From Magnetococcales bacterium (GTDB lineage: Bacteria; Pseudomonadota; Magnetococcia; Magnetococcales; JADFWU01): a DNA stretch of 64,000 nt. The stretch is taken from assembly GCA_015234045.1 (NCBI GenBank), contig JADFWU010000006.1, forward strand, positions 1 through 64,000, given 5' to 3'. Positions 16,336 through 25,304 of this stretch are shown here, piece by piece. The notes beneath the pieces are model-generated. The model saw only the letters and a program-made list of their open reading frames with translations. It was not told the origin of the DNA and did not search any database. Position 1 is the stretch's first letter. Every line of letters starts with the position of its first letter. The translations under genes were made by a program, and so were the position numbers.

Positions 16336-17945
16336 CGCCGGAGACCTTCTTTCAACACTTCGAGCAATTCGCAGATACTCCGAACGCAGTTGCCAAGATG
16401 CGTGAGCTGATCCTTCAGTTGGCGGTTCAGGGTAAGCTGGTACCACAGGATCCAAATGATGAACCGGCATCGGTGCTGTTGGAGCGGATCCAGGTCGAGA
16501 AGGAGCGATTGATCAAAGAGAAGAAGATCCGGCGTGGGAAGAAGCTGCCGCCGATTGATCTTGATGAGGTACCGTTTGAGGTGCCGGAGGGGTGGATTAA
16601 TTCCCGCCTTGGGGAACTGGTAGAGCTAGAATATGGCAAATCATTACCAGCAAAAACAAGAACTGAGTCTGGTGAATATTCAGTATTTGGATCTAATGGA
16701 ATAGTGGGGACACATAACCAGTTTCTCGTTGAAGAACCAGCAATAATTATAGGAAGAAAAGGTTCAGCTGGTGCGCTTAACAAGGCTAATGGTTCATTCT
16801 GGCCAACTGATGTCACCTATTACGTTGTTCCTCCGGCTGGTATTGATCTGAATTACTGCTATTTACTTCTCAAAAGCCTCAAGCTGGATGAGTTAGGGAA
16901 AGGTATTAAACCTGGCCTAAATCGTAGTGAAGCATACAATCTTATGACGGGCCTACCACCACTCGCTGAGCAAAAACACATTGTCGCCAAAGTGGACCAG
17001 CTCATGTCCATTTGTGACCAACTTGAAGCCCAACGTGATGCGCGCCGCAAGACACAGATCCAGCTCAATCAGAGTGCTTTGAACAGCCTCACCACAGCAC
17101 CGGATCAACCATCGTTCAACAACGCATGGACACGCATCCGAGACCATTTCGACCTACTCTACGATCATCCACAGACCGTCGCCCAACTCCGTCAGACGAT
17201 ACTGCAACTGGCTGTGATGGGTAAGCTGGTACCACAGGATCCGAATGATGAACCGGCATCGGTGTTGTTGGAGAGGATCAAGGTAGAGAAGGAACGGTTG
17301 ATCAAAGAGAAGAAGGTTCGGCGACAAAAGGCGGTGCAGACGATTGATTCTGGTGATGTGTCGATTAAATTACCTGAGGGATGGGTCGTTTCCTCCATCG
17401 GCGATGTTATTCTATTCGATATTGGTGGAGGCACACCTTCAAAACGCAATCCAGAATATTGGGATGGGGATATTCCATGGGCAAGCGTGAAAGATGTCGG
17501 AAAGGCTAAACATCTTGATCAAACAATTGATAAGATAACAGATCTTGGTCTTGACAAGAGTAGCTCCAATCTAGTGCCAGCTGGCAATTTAATCGTTTGC
17601 ACAAGAATGGGATTGGGAAAGATATCGATCAACACGATAGATGTTGCGATTAATCAAGATCTGCGTGCTTTATTCCTTCCAACTGAAATAGACATAGACC
17701 ACTTCTACAATTATTTTCTGACACGGCATGTTACAGGCAGTGGTATGACCGTCAAAGGGATCAAGCGAGCAGAACTCCTCGCTATGCTAATTCCACTCCC
17801 ACCACTCACTGAACAAAAACGCATCGTCACCAAAGTGGACCAGCTCATGACTCTCTGCGATCAGTTGGAATCACAGAGCACCAACGCCAGGGACCATGGG
17901 CAACGGTTACTGAATGCGACGGTAGCGGGATTGGTAGCGGCATAA
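16332..17945 (+). CDS. hsdS: Type I restriction-modification, specificity subunit
   Basis: The 537-residue protein has two target-recognition domains and two conserved helical spacers, visible as an internal repeat. The first copy contains LILQLAVQGKLVPQDPNDEP and VEKERLIKEKKIRR, the second TILQLAVMGKLVPQDPNDEP and VEKERLIKEKKVRR. Each target domain ends with LPPLAEQKHIVAKVDQLM or LPPLTEQKRIVTKVDQLM. The two variable domains (about residues 90-210 and 350-470) differ, so the target is a bipartite asymmetric sequence. The high similarity of the repeats could allow domain exchange by recombination. Confidence 0.96.
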   Translation: MTPETFFQHFEQFADTPNAVAKMRELILQLAVQGKLVPQDPNDEPASVLLERIQVEKERLIKEKKIRRGKKLPPIDLDEVPFEVPEGWINSRLGELVELEYGKSLPAKTRTESGEYSVFGSNGIVGTHNQFLVEEPAIIIGRKGSAGALNKANGSFWPTDVTYYVVPPAGIDLNYCYLLLKSLKLDELGKGIKPGLNRSEAYNLMTGLPPLAEQKHIVAKVDQLMSICDQLEAQRDARRKTQIQLNQSALNSLTTAPDQPSFNNAWTRIRDHFDLLYDHPQTVAQLRQTILQLAVMGKLVPQDPNDEPASVLLERIKVEKERLIKEKKVRRQKAVQTIDSGDVSIKLPEGWVVSSIGDVILFDIGGGTPSKRNPEYWDGDIPWASVKDVGKAKHLDQTIDKITDLGLDKSSSNLVPAGNLIVCTRMGLGKISINTIDVAINQDLRALFLPTEIDIDHFYNYFLTRHVTGSGMTVKGIKRAELLAMLIPLPPLTEQKRIVTKVDQLMTLCDQLESQSTNARDHGQRLLNATVAGLVAA

Positions 17946-17955
17946 GTGACAACCT

Positions 17956-18966
17956 ATGAATCACAATCCCTTTATCAGCGCCTATGCTTTTGAAAAGCGG
18001 TTTGGACTACCACGATTACGCCTGACTATTGAAAAGGCTGAATTAGCCTATGCAATGTATGAACCTGAAACCATTGATTGGTGTAAATGCATTGTTGAAA
18101 CAGTCTGCAAGCACATTTTAAAGGAGAATAATCCAGATTACGTCGATGACGGAAAAACAGATTTAGCGCCATTGATGAAAGAGGCGTTAAAGGCGGTTGA
18201 CGTACCAGACCCAAAGATTCGAAGCGGTATTACATCTATTGCATATGGCATTGCCGAAACACGTAATAAAGACAGTGTTGCAGGTCACGGGAAAGCAGGT
18301 GATAAACCACTTATCAGTAAAACAGAAATCCAAATTTTCGCTTCTGTCTGTGACAATGTGGTAATGGTGCTCTTGGCACATCTTGATAAAAAGCCACCTG
18401 ATATAAGACACACCACCGTAGTATTTGATCAGCTGGAATCATTGTTACGTCTTGGTGAATATAACAGAATCACCGATTCATCAGTTGAGGTTACCTATGA
18501 TCAGGACGAAGGTCTATTATTCATCGACGGGAAAGAATTGAGACCGTCTGAAATCCTATATCATTTTGACAGGGAGACGTATGCTGCCAGAATTCAGCAA
18601 GCGAAGGAATCAGCTGCTGACTCTACCGAAGACCGGGCTGATGCTATCAAACAAAAGATTGAATCGCTCGTCTATGATCTCCTGCTGGAGCATTGGTACG
18701 ATGATTACAATCCCAACCACTTTGAATATGAAGATCCCGAAGTCTGGATAGATTCGTTTAAAGAAAATCTTGAAAAGGGTGAACTGACCGCCTTTGGCTC
18801 AGTCCACAGAGAGATGCGGGTTGACGTATCATCTGATGAATACCAGACCAAAAGTGGTGCTGACGAGATTGTCGTACATCTCTATTGGATGATCGATGAA
18901 GAGAACCCAGATGACTTCGAAGTAGATTCTGATGAATTGATTCTTGAAGAAATTGACTGGGTTTAA
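17956..18966 (+). CDS. Abortive-infection-type protein (Abi_C-like)
   Basis: The 336-residue protein starts 10 bp after hsdS and is transcribed with it. Residues about 85-115 contain IAETRNKDSVAGHGKAG, the R-N-K-x(n)-H-G signature of the Abi_C family, within a helical domain. The C-terminal half is very acidic (EEIDWV end) and unrecognised. Abi_C proteins are known from phage-exclusion genes and may act as nucleases or toxins after infection; the mechanism is not visible here. Its place at the end of the restriction operon suggests a second line of defence. The 283 bp after it hold no gene. Confidence 0.72.
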   Translation: MNHNPFISAYAFEKRFGLPRLRLTIEKAELAYAMYEPETIDWCKCIVETVCKHILKENNPDYVDDGKTDLAPLMKEALKAVDVPDPKIRSGITSIAYGIAETRNKDSVAGHGKAGDKPLISKTEIQIFASVCDNVVMVLLAHLDKKPPDIRHTTVVFDQLESLLRLGEYNRITDSSVEVTYDQDEGLLFIDGKELRPSEILYHFDRETYAARIQQAKESAADSTEDRADAIKQKIESLVYDLLLEHWYDDYNPNHFEYEDPEVWIDSFKENLEKGELTAFGSVHREMRVDVSSDEYQTKSGADEIVVHLYWMIDEENPDDFEVDSDELILEEIDWV

Positions 18967-19249
18967 AGTCGATCATAACTACTCTGTGATCACACACATC
19001 ACCACATGTTTTCTCCGGCAAGGCCCGTCACAGGTAAATACGTCATTTGACGCATTTATCTGAAACTGTCCATACCATCAATTCACACACCTCCCACTTC
19101 ACCATCTTTGGCGCACCACCATATACCCCAATATATACGACAATTGCGCCACACAACTGAATAAATAAGCAAATAATTTCGGCTGCTTCACGTCCAACAA
19201 GCCTTCAATAACAGTAGATTATGATTCGCTCAGATATAAGGAGAGTCAC

Positions 19250-19450
19250 ATGACCGTACTGGAACAAATTGAGGCCGGTGAACCTGTATTCACCATTGAA
19301 GAAGTGGCAGAACGCCTGAGGAAGCCAACCGACTATATCCGACGGATAGTGAGAGCCGGTCGAATACCGGTGATCAAGATTGGAAAGAGGTCTCAGCTGG
19401 TGTTGAGGAGGGATTTGGACGCCTTCATTGAACAGGCGTACCAGGAATAG
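19250..19450 (+). CDS. Excisionase/MerR-type helix-turn-helix protein, 66 aa
   Basis: This short protein is of the HTH_17 type: VFTIEEVAERLRKPTDYIRR gives the helix-turn-helix and VIKIGKRSQLVLRRDLDAFI the wing and recognition tail. AAGGAGAG lies 7 bases before the ATG. It lies 111 bp before the start of the primase-helicase and is probably co-transcribed with it. It may act as a recombination directionality factor or as regulator of the replication gene. Confidence 0.82.
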   Translation: MTVLEQIEAGEPVFTIEEVAERLRKPTDYIRRIVRAGRIPVIKIGKRSQLVLRRDLDAFIEQAYQE

Positions 19451-19561
19451 AAATTTGAGACCGTGCCCTCTCGGTTGAGAGCACGGTCAGAGGCTAGCCA
19501 ACCGAACAACCACGACATTGCAGCGGTTGGCATCAATTTGATAATGAAGAGAGATGATCTG

Positions 19562-22500
19562 ATGAACACAGAGATTGAAAATCAGAATGAAGAGTTGGTC
19601 ACTGTATTGAGGACCGCGCCGGATAAACGTGCTACCAAAAAGTGGGTCAAACGGAGTGACGGTACAATTATTCTGGAGAAGTTTGACACTGGTGGAATTT
19701 ACACCATGGACCGGCATCCCGTTTCAGGGATCTATGAACTGGGGGCATTACTTCAACGGATTGAGAAGGATCCACGGCGGCTCATTATCCGTGGTGAACC
19801 ATTGCCGGAAGTTCAGTTACTTGAGCAACAGCAAGCCCCTGAACCTGTAGCGGTATCAGCCAGGAAACACTCTGCACCAAACAAACCAGCTTTTTTCATG
19901 GAACGAGCCCGGCCATGGATGATGATTGATCTTGACAATATTTCATGCCTTGATCAGATTAATCCGGCGACTGATCCAGAGAAAGCAGCCAGATCATTGT
20001 TATCCATTCTACCTGATGAACTTCAGGGGGTGACCTGTGTTGTGAAATGGTCATCCAGCCAGAATGTCGGAGGGAGTGGATTCTCAGCCCATGTTTATTA
20101 TTGGCTGGATCGACCATACGGTGAGCAAGAGCTGAAAGTATGGGGACGACACGTCAATAATAAAGTTGGTTTTAAGTTGATTGATTTATCAACGTTTCAG
20201 ACCGTTCAGTTGCACTTCACAGCGGCTCCCATATTCGATGGTATGGATGACCCGCTGCCCAATCGGCTGATGGTCATTGAAGGTTCATCTGATGAGGTGA
20301 GCCTACCAAAGATCCCAGAAAAGTCGGAAACTGGAAAAACTATCCATGGTGGTGCATACACCCCGAAAACGGTGGAGTATCACTTATCAAAAATGGGCGA
20401 TGGACCAGGTCTAAACGGGTTTCACCGTCCCCTACTTTATGCGACTTTTTCTTATGTGATGAATTTTGGAGTACCTACTGATCGTAGCCCGCTTTTGGCT
20501 CAGCTACGATCAGCTATCGTGGCAGCTCCGAAGAGTAGCGACAGAGAAGAAAGAGAGATCGAAGAGTACAAGAGTGACTGGAAACTCAATGCCATGATCG
20601 ATGGCGCCATTGAGAAAACCCAATCAACCAGGAAGGCCTTCACCTCTAAGTTTCGTCTCCCATCTGGTGAAAAGGCAGAAGTCACAAGGACAGCTGACGA
20701 ATACCTCGGCGACGTTGACTTCAAGCCAGGAGCTAATTTTATCAAGGTCCATAAAGGCGGTGGGAAGACGACCTCTCTCAGAAAATCAGATATCGTTAAC
20801 TTTTCCTCGTCAAACCGAGTCCTTTTCATCACATTCCGTCGCTCATTAGCTGGAATGACATCCCATGCATTCGGTACTGCTCACTACCTGGAGTGCGATG
20901 ACAAGATGCTTCAGATGGAGAATGGAGTGGTCATCTGTGCGGATAGTTTATACAAACTGGACCCTGGCACAAAATTTGACACCGTTATTTTAGACGAATC
21001 TGAGCAAATAATCAGCCACTTCATTGCTGAAACAATGAGTTTCAGGTTGAAGAATTTCGATCAGTTCCGCCGATTAGTCCATCAGGTTGGTACCGTTGTC
21101 TGTTTAGATGCTGATTTATCTGATCTGACGTTCGACACCGTTATGGCGGCTCGACCCAAAGATGAAACTCCATATATTCTGATCAACGAGTACCAAGCGA
21201 ACAAAGATCGCACAATACACGTCTACTCATCAAAAGAGGAGGTCTGGCGGCAGGTGAAGTCAGCTTTGCATGGTGGAGGTAAAGTTTACTTTGCAACCAA
21301 TTCGAAGAGAGAGGCGAAAAAACTCCATCATGATCTAAAGACTTTTGACTCTGACCTACGCGGTATCTGCATTAGCTCCGACACCAGCCAGGAAGAGGCT
21401 TCTCTGGATATCATCCGTGACGTCAATGAGCACTGCATCAAGTATGATTATGTCATTGCCACTCCGTCCATTGTCTCAGGTATCAGCATTGACGTGGAGC
21501 ACTTCACCCACGTTTTCGGTATCTTCAATTCCATGAGTACCACCTACCACGATGCGTTACAGGCTTTGAGCAGGGTGAGAACAATTGACGCACTGCATGT
21601 CTACCTGGACCCATGTATGGGATATCTCGAAACCGATTCAGAGAAGATCGGACTGGATTGGATAAAGAGTCACGAGGATAAGGAGCATCTTGTTGGAATT
21701 TCGTTGGATGGTGCCCGATTCTGCCGCCATTCTGTGTTTGAAAAATTGGCTCAGGAGGTGACCGCTCATCAGAACGAGAGCAAGAATGACTTTAAACGTC
21801 ACTTTCTGACCAGTGCCATAAACGAAGGGTACGATATCAATTTTGTTGAGTATGATCCTGCGGCCATCGAAGCAGGAAGAGCTGATCGTCAATTGGCTAC
21901 AGAAGAGCTGAAAAATGAATTGGTAAATGGCATTTTGGATTCTGATGTCATTGACGATGATGAGTTCGATGATCTCAAGAAACAGATGGATCACGGCATC
22001 CTGTCTGTTGAAGATCGGTACAAACTGGACCGTCGGTGGATCACTGACTTTTATGGAGAGGTGAATCGGGAGATCGTGATTGAAGACAACGATGGTCGAT
22101 TCAGAAAAGCATGTCAGAACTTTTTCACCGTGACGACTGATCCAGAGCTGGTGATGATGCAGGACGTACCCAAATTCCAAAATCCGAACACCTCGTTGCT
22201 CGACCTGAAAATCGATACCCCTCTGAATCACTTTGGACGCGTATTATTGAAACCACTTGGCGTTACATTCAACGGTGATGGAAAAGCGGTGTATGACGAT
22301 AGAGCGATCACTGGTACAGAGTTGAGTGAAAACACTGAGTTCATGAAACCGATCAGTAATCAGTTTGAGCTCTTTAAGACGACCTTTGGTCTCAATATTG
22401 GCGAGAAACGATTTAAAGCCAAACCAATCCAATGGATCAACAGAGCACTATCTGTCATTGGATTAAGAGTGGTTGGGACTGGAAAACGTGGTCCAAACGG

Positions 22501-22837
22501 GAGAGAGTATAGGATTGACCAGGCACGATTGAAACGGCTGAATGAACTGCACCACCGACACCAGGGAAAAATCAGTGTGTCTCGTGTCAGGAAAAATCTT
22601 TTCAATGAGCGTGGCAAGGGGATTCTTAAGGTGTTGGGATTGTTTTCATCAGACAGTCATGCACAACAATCTACAACTTATGACGAAGCTGTTGATCAGG
22701 TGTCATCAGTTGATGGGAACGAGATGGGAATTGATGAGCTGGATTATATTGAATTGGATAGGCAGACCTCCGCCTTGGGGGCGGCGGCTGCCAGAGTGAG
22801 TCACGAACGACCGCTGCCGCAGGCGGCGGGAGGGTGA
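19562..22837 (+). CDS. Archaeo-eukaryotic-type primase fused to UL9-like origin-binding helicase
   Basis: The protein has about 1,091 residues. The N-terminal third looks like an AEP primase: MMIDLDNI (D123 and D125, the D-x-D metal site), FSAHVYYWLDRP (S175 and H177, the S-x-H site) and a third region around LHFTAAPIFDGMDDPLP. The centre is an SF2 helicase of the herpesvirus UL9/origin-binding type, with Walker A VHKGGGKTTSL (K402), Walker B VILDESEQ (D478, E479), SIVSGISIDVEHF, and motif VI QALSRVRTIDALHVY (R671, R673). The C-terminus has an unrecognised domain and an Ala/Arg tail encoded by the first GC-rich repeat of the downstream hairpin region. The frame is open from 19463; ATG 19562 is preferred (GAGAG upstream). 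It probably opens the origin and primes DNA for the element's polymerase. Confidence 0.8.
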   Translation: MNTEIENQNEELVTVLRTAPDKRATKKWVKRSDGTIILEKFDTGGIYTMDRHPVSGIYELGALLQRIEKDPRRLIIRGEPLPEVQLLEQQQAPEPVAVSARKHSAPNKPAFFMERARPWMMIDLDNISCLDQINPATDPEKAARSLLSILPDELQGVTCVVKWSSSQNVGGSGFSAHVYYWLDRPYGEQELKVWGRHVNNKVGFKLIDLSTFQTVQLHFTAAPIFDGMDDPLPNRLMVIEGSSDEVSLPKIPEKSETGKTIHGGAYTPKTVEYHLSKMGDGPGLNGFHRPLLYATFSYVMNFGVPTDRSPLLAQLRSAIVAAPKSSDREEREIEEYKSDWKLNAMIDGAIEKTQSTRKAFTSKFRLPSGEKAEVTRTADEYLGDVDFKPGANFIKVHKGGGKTTSLRKSDIVNFSSSNRVLFITFRRSLAGMTSHAFGTAHYLECDDKMLQMENGVVICADSLYKLDPGTKFDTVILDESEQIISHFIAETMSFRLKNFDQFRRLVHQVGTVVCLDADLSDLTFDTVMAARPKDETPYILINEYQANKDRTIHVYSSKEEVWRQVKSALHGGGKVYFATNSKREAKKLHHDLKTFDSDLRGICISSDTSQEEASLDIIRDVNEHCIKYDYVIATPSIVSGISIDVEHFTHVFGIFNSMSTTYHDALQALSRVRTIDALHVYLDPCMGYLETDSEKIGLDWIKSHEDKEHLVGISLDGARFCRHSVFEKLAQEVTAHQNESKNDFKRHFLTSAINEGYDINFVEYDPAAIEAGRADRQLATEELKNELVNGILDSDVIDDDEFDDLKKQMDHGILSVEDRYKLDRRWITDFYGEVNREIVIEDNDGRFRKACQNFFTVTTDPELVMMQDVPKFQNPNTSLLDLKIDTPLNHFGRVLLKPLGVTFNGDGKAVYDDRAITGTELSENTEFMKPISNQFELFKTTFGLNIGEKRFKAKPIQWINRALSVIGLRVVGTGKRGPNGREYRIDQARLKRLNELHHRHQGKISVSRVRKNLFNERGKGILKVLGLFSSDSHAQQSTTYDEAVDQVSSVDGNEMGIDELDYIELDRQTSALGAAAARVSHERPLPQAAGG

Positions 22838-22887
22838 GATCATTCAGGATCATTTGGAATCAGTGCCTGTCATGGCACTAATTCCAA

Positions 22888-22950
22888 CCAACTGACTCTT
22901 TATTTTTTAAGAAAGATCAATCAGTTGGTGAATCCAACTGATTGATTCAG
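22888..22950. repeat. 63-bp direct repeat, copy 1
   Basis: Runs from CCAACTGACTCTTT to GATTGATTCAG. It contains an inverted repeat CAATCAGTTGG / CCAACTGATTG (11 bp, 5-nt loop) after an AT-rich run. Copy 2 lies 187 bp downstream. Confidence 0.9.
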
Positions 22951-23074
22951 AATACTGAGTAATCATGACTGAATGATATCCACACTGGTTCGCCGCTACC
23001 CCTTGAGGGGGCGGCGGGAGGTGATGATAAGATTACAACATCGTTAAGATCATTCAGTACCTGAATGATCTTTG

Positions 23075-23138
23075 CCAACTGACTCTTTATTTTTTTAAGA
23101 AAGATCAATCAGTTGGTGAATCAAACTGATTGATTCAG
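23075..23138. repeat. 63-bp direct repeat, copy 2
   Basis: Differs from copy 1 by one extra T in the T-run and one C-to-A change in the right arm of the stem. It is preceded directly by the perfect 12-bp hairpin AAGATCATTCAG / CTGAATGATCTT (23046-23072). Confidence 0.9.
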
Positions 23139-23460
23139 GATGTTGAGATGGTCCTAGCCTCTCGCCGCCACGCCTTTTGGCGTAAGGTGGCAAAAGAAGT
23201 CAGCTGAGTGATCCTTCACCTTCCGCCGGATGCAGCACCCCAGCTGCATCCGAGCGCAAGAAACAAGAGGTTGAGGTAATCACCGTTGTTAAAGGCGTTC
23301 TTTGGACTTCTACAGTCGTTTTAGAATTAGACCCAACACCGGGCCGCCGCAAAGCGTCAGAGTTGCATATAAGACCTTGAAAAAGAAGTGCAATAGTGAT
23401 CTGAGTCACCGGGTCGCCCAACGACCAGGTGACTGACATAGAAACAATCATGATAAGCTA

Positions 23461-24348
23461 TCATTCATCGGTATCAGACTGACCCTCACCTGCCTCCACC
23501 TCCTCAGTTACCTGATCCAGCATCCTACGGCCGATATTGTTGAGAATCAGTGCCAATGCAGGGTCCATTGTCCTTTTATTCTCCTCCATCACCTGTTCGA
23601 TGGTCATCTTCGGTTCCTTGGATAGTTCCAGCTCCTCCAATCGCTTACGATGCTTCTCAGCTTCAATGACCGCTCGACGCTTTCTGGCGACTTCAACTCC
23701 GTACTCGGGTATAAATTCACCTTTGAATGCTTTCGATACGATAGCCTCCAGGTACCGGATCGGTCTCTTGATCCTTCCACCTTCCATGGCACCTGCCAGT
23801 TCATCCAATACTGACTGTCTCAACTCCTCCCCCTCCAACTGACTGAGCAATTTGGCTACTCCTGATAGCTGCTCAGTTGCTAAGTCTTCTGGTAATATCA
23901 ACTCAGTCAGTACTTCACATGGAGTTTGTTGTTTGGGAGGTGGGGGGTGGATTATTATTTCTTTTCTTCTTAGGTATAGTATATTGTTATTAATACTTCG
24001 CGCGTGCGCACGCGCGGGGGTAGAGAAATTCGGGATTTCATCACTCACTTCATAGATTTTCACCCCTTCAGAAGTCACCGATCCTGAATGGATCAACCAC
24101 CCTGCATCCTCCAAGATTTTCACCGTTATCTCAACGTCGCCTATATCGAAACCGGTGAGTTCACTGATTGTCCTGACAGAGGGATTCAACTCTTCATCCA
24201 TTTCGTCGGAACGGCTGCAAAATGCGAGAAGGACTAGAATGGATCTTGGTCTCCTGTGAAAACGTTTGTCGCGGAGCAGTTCTATCGGAAAAAGTGCGTG
24301 AGTCGGTGCTGACACCGATCTCTGCACTGGGTCTTGGTTGGTACTCAT
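23461..24348 (-). CDS. Winged-helix initiator-like protein (STY4528-type)
   Basis: The 295-residue protein has a winged-helix N-terminus (LFPIELLRDKRFHRRPRSIL, then VRTISELTGFDIGDVEITV). A Pro-rich low-complexity linker (IIIHPPPPKQQTP) follows, and then a C-terminal part DELAGAMEGGRIKRPIRYLE with SKAFKGEFIPEYG, which resembles the STY4528 family of integrative elements. Such proteins look like phage O-type initiators and may bind origin DNA. AGGGTG precedes the ATG. The gene converges on the primase-helicase across the hairpin region. Inside it, an AT-rich stretch next to an 18-bp alternating CG palindrome (23999-24016) is unusual. Confidence 0.6.
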   Translation of the reverse strand: MSTNQDPVQRSVSAPTHALFPIELLRDKRFHRRPRSILVLLAFCSRSDEMDEELNPSVRTISELTGFDIGDVEITVKILEDAGWLIHSGSVTSEGVKIYEVSDEIPNFSTPARAHARSINNNILYLRRKEIIIHPPPPKQQTPCEVLTELILPEDLATEQLSGVAKLLSQLEGEELRQSVLDELAGAMEGGRIKRPIRYLEAIVSKAFKGEFIPEYGVEVARKRRAVIEAEKHRKRLEELELSKEPKMTIEQVMEENKRTMDPALALILNNIGRRMLDQVTEEVEAGEGQSDTDE

Positions 24349-24448
24349 TGGTTCACCCTTTTTGAAAGCAGGGTGTCAACAGTTGTAGATTGATTCTGAC
24401 TCCTGAAAATGAGAGTATCAAATCAACTGGGACACCCTGGTTAAGGAG

Positions 24449-24497
24449 GGCTCGAAAAACCATCCTAAGCCTGGCAGCTGATCGGATTTTTCGAGCC
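24449..24497 (-). terminator. 11-bp stem after the DUF2787 gene
   Basis: GGCTCGAAAAA (24449-24459) pairs perfectly with TTTTTCGAGCC (24487-24497) around a 27-nt loop. It lies 18 bp past the stop of the leftward gene 24515-24916. Confidence 0.55.
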
Positions 24498-24514
24498 TTT
24501 CCCGTTTGATCTGA

Positions 24515-24916
24515 TCAACATGGCGTCACACTCACTTCGTAAACACCGGATCGGTGATATTCACAGAAGTTGGCTTGCCAGATGCGGAACATGGGTTTTC
24601 CAGCTTGTATTGGATACTCCAGTCCCATCTGTTGAAAGAGTCCCAGTGAGAAGTCAAAATCCAGCTCTTTTTCCAATTCTGCGTAGGGCGGTGGTCCAAC
24701 ATAGGCTAAGTCGGTCACATATTGGATCTGACCTTTCCCGTTGATCATCACTTCAACAGGGTGGTATCCACCGGTTTCAGCTGAATAGCTAGGGTCATGA
24801 AACACAACGATAACGCCTTCACCTATTGAGATGTCTGTACCGTTGATCGACTCCTCCAGGATATTGGCAAAACGTTTGGTCACATTGACCGGATATCCTT
24901 CTGTATTCACTCTCAT
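24515..24916 (-). CDS. DUF2787 family protein
   Basis: The 133-residue protein matches what I know of DUF2787: FHDPSYSAETGGYHPVEVMI, then YVTDLAYVGPPPYAELEKEL, then DFDFSLGLFQQMG and FRIWQANFCEYHRSGVYEV. The length is normal for the family. The function is unknown; members are found in integrative elements and plasmids of gammaproteobacteria, which supports the origin of this island. GGAGG lies 7 bases before the ATG. The start overlaps the upstream gene's stop by 4 bp, so the two are translationally coupled. Confidence 0.8.
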   Translation of the reverse strand: MRVNTEGYPVNVTKRFANILEESINGTDISIGEGVIVVFHDPSYSAETGGYHPVEVMINGKGQIQYVTDLAYVGPPPYAELEKELDFDFSLGLFQQMGLEYPIQAGKPMFRIWQANFCEYHRSGVYEVSVTPC

Positions 24917-25215
24917 TTCCCAGCCTCCAGGTATTCACGGGATTGACAGACCATGACAGCCACCTTTTCCCTAACCTCTTGAAAGAGGCTGAGGTTTCTG
25001 GACAAAACGCTCATGCTGTAGGCGATCAAAGTGCAGCCACTGCTTTCAGCAAGCCTCTTTGCTTCTCTGAGACCAAGACAGTAGTCATCGTCCCGGTTGT
25101 CGTCTTCCAGTTCATGTACCAAACAACCGCTCCTCATGTTAATATATCTCCTCACTTCTCTTTGCTGAATCCATATTGGTGCACTTCCAGGTCCATAGTA
25201 AGCAATAAACCTCAT
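24913..25215 (-). CDS. Degenerate serine-recombinase (resolvase) N-terminal-like protein, 100 aa
   Basis: The protein aligns by eye with the catalytic domain of small serine recombinases: RFIAYYGPGS stands where Y-x-R-V-S-T is expected, IQQREVRRYI matches the next helix, then AKRLAESSGCTLIAYSMSVL, and SRNLSLFQEV matches the L-x-R-N region. The usual R-V-S-T and the D-R before L-x-R-N are altered (GPGS and SV), and there is no DNA-binding C-terminal domain. It is probably inactive as a recombinase and may have become a regulator. AGGAG lies 8 bases before the ATG at 25215, which is preferred over the GTG at 25224. Confidence 0.5.
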   Translation of the reverse strand: MRFIAYYGPGSAPIWIQQREVRRYINMRSGCLVHELEDDNRDDDYCLGLREAKRLAESSGCTLIAYSMSVLSRNLSLFQEVREKVAVMVCQSREYLEAGK

Positions 25216-25304
25216 CTCAACCACTCCTATAAGTTATCTTTAGTTGTTTTGCTAGACGCGCTTGTCCTTCAACTCCTTTCGGTGCGCCGGTTACAGCTTA
25301 TTGA

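Larger units (their letters stand above)
22838..23460. other. Hairpin-rich repeat region, candidate replication origin
   Basis: The 620 bp between the primase-helicase and a converging gene have no ORF but at least six strong stems: 22854-22887 (one mismatch), 22930s (part of repeat 1), 22991-23016, 23046-23072 (12 bp perfect), 23164-23191, 23227-23252 (10 bp perfect) and 23404-23434. A module of GGCGGCGGGAGG, then GATCATTCAG, then a 63-bp repeat occurs twice about 190 bp apart. This arrangement right after an origin-binding-type helicase suggests an origin; the last stem may also terminate the two converging genes. Confidence 0.6.

Noticed and set aside
21638-22231. 197-codon minus-strand frame inside the primase-helicase gene
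   Set aside because: Antisense to a long, motif-bearing gene; no start signal.
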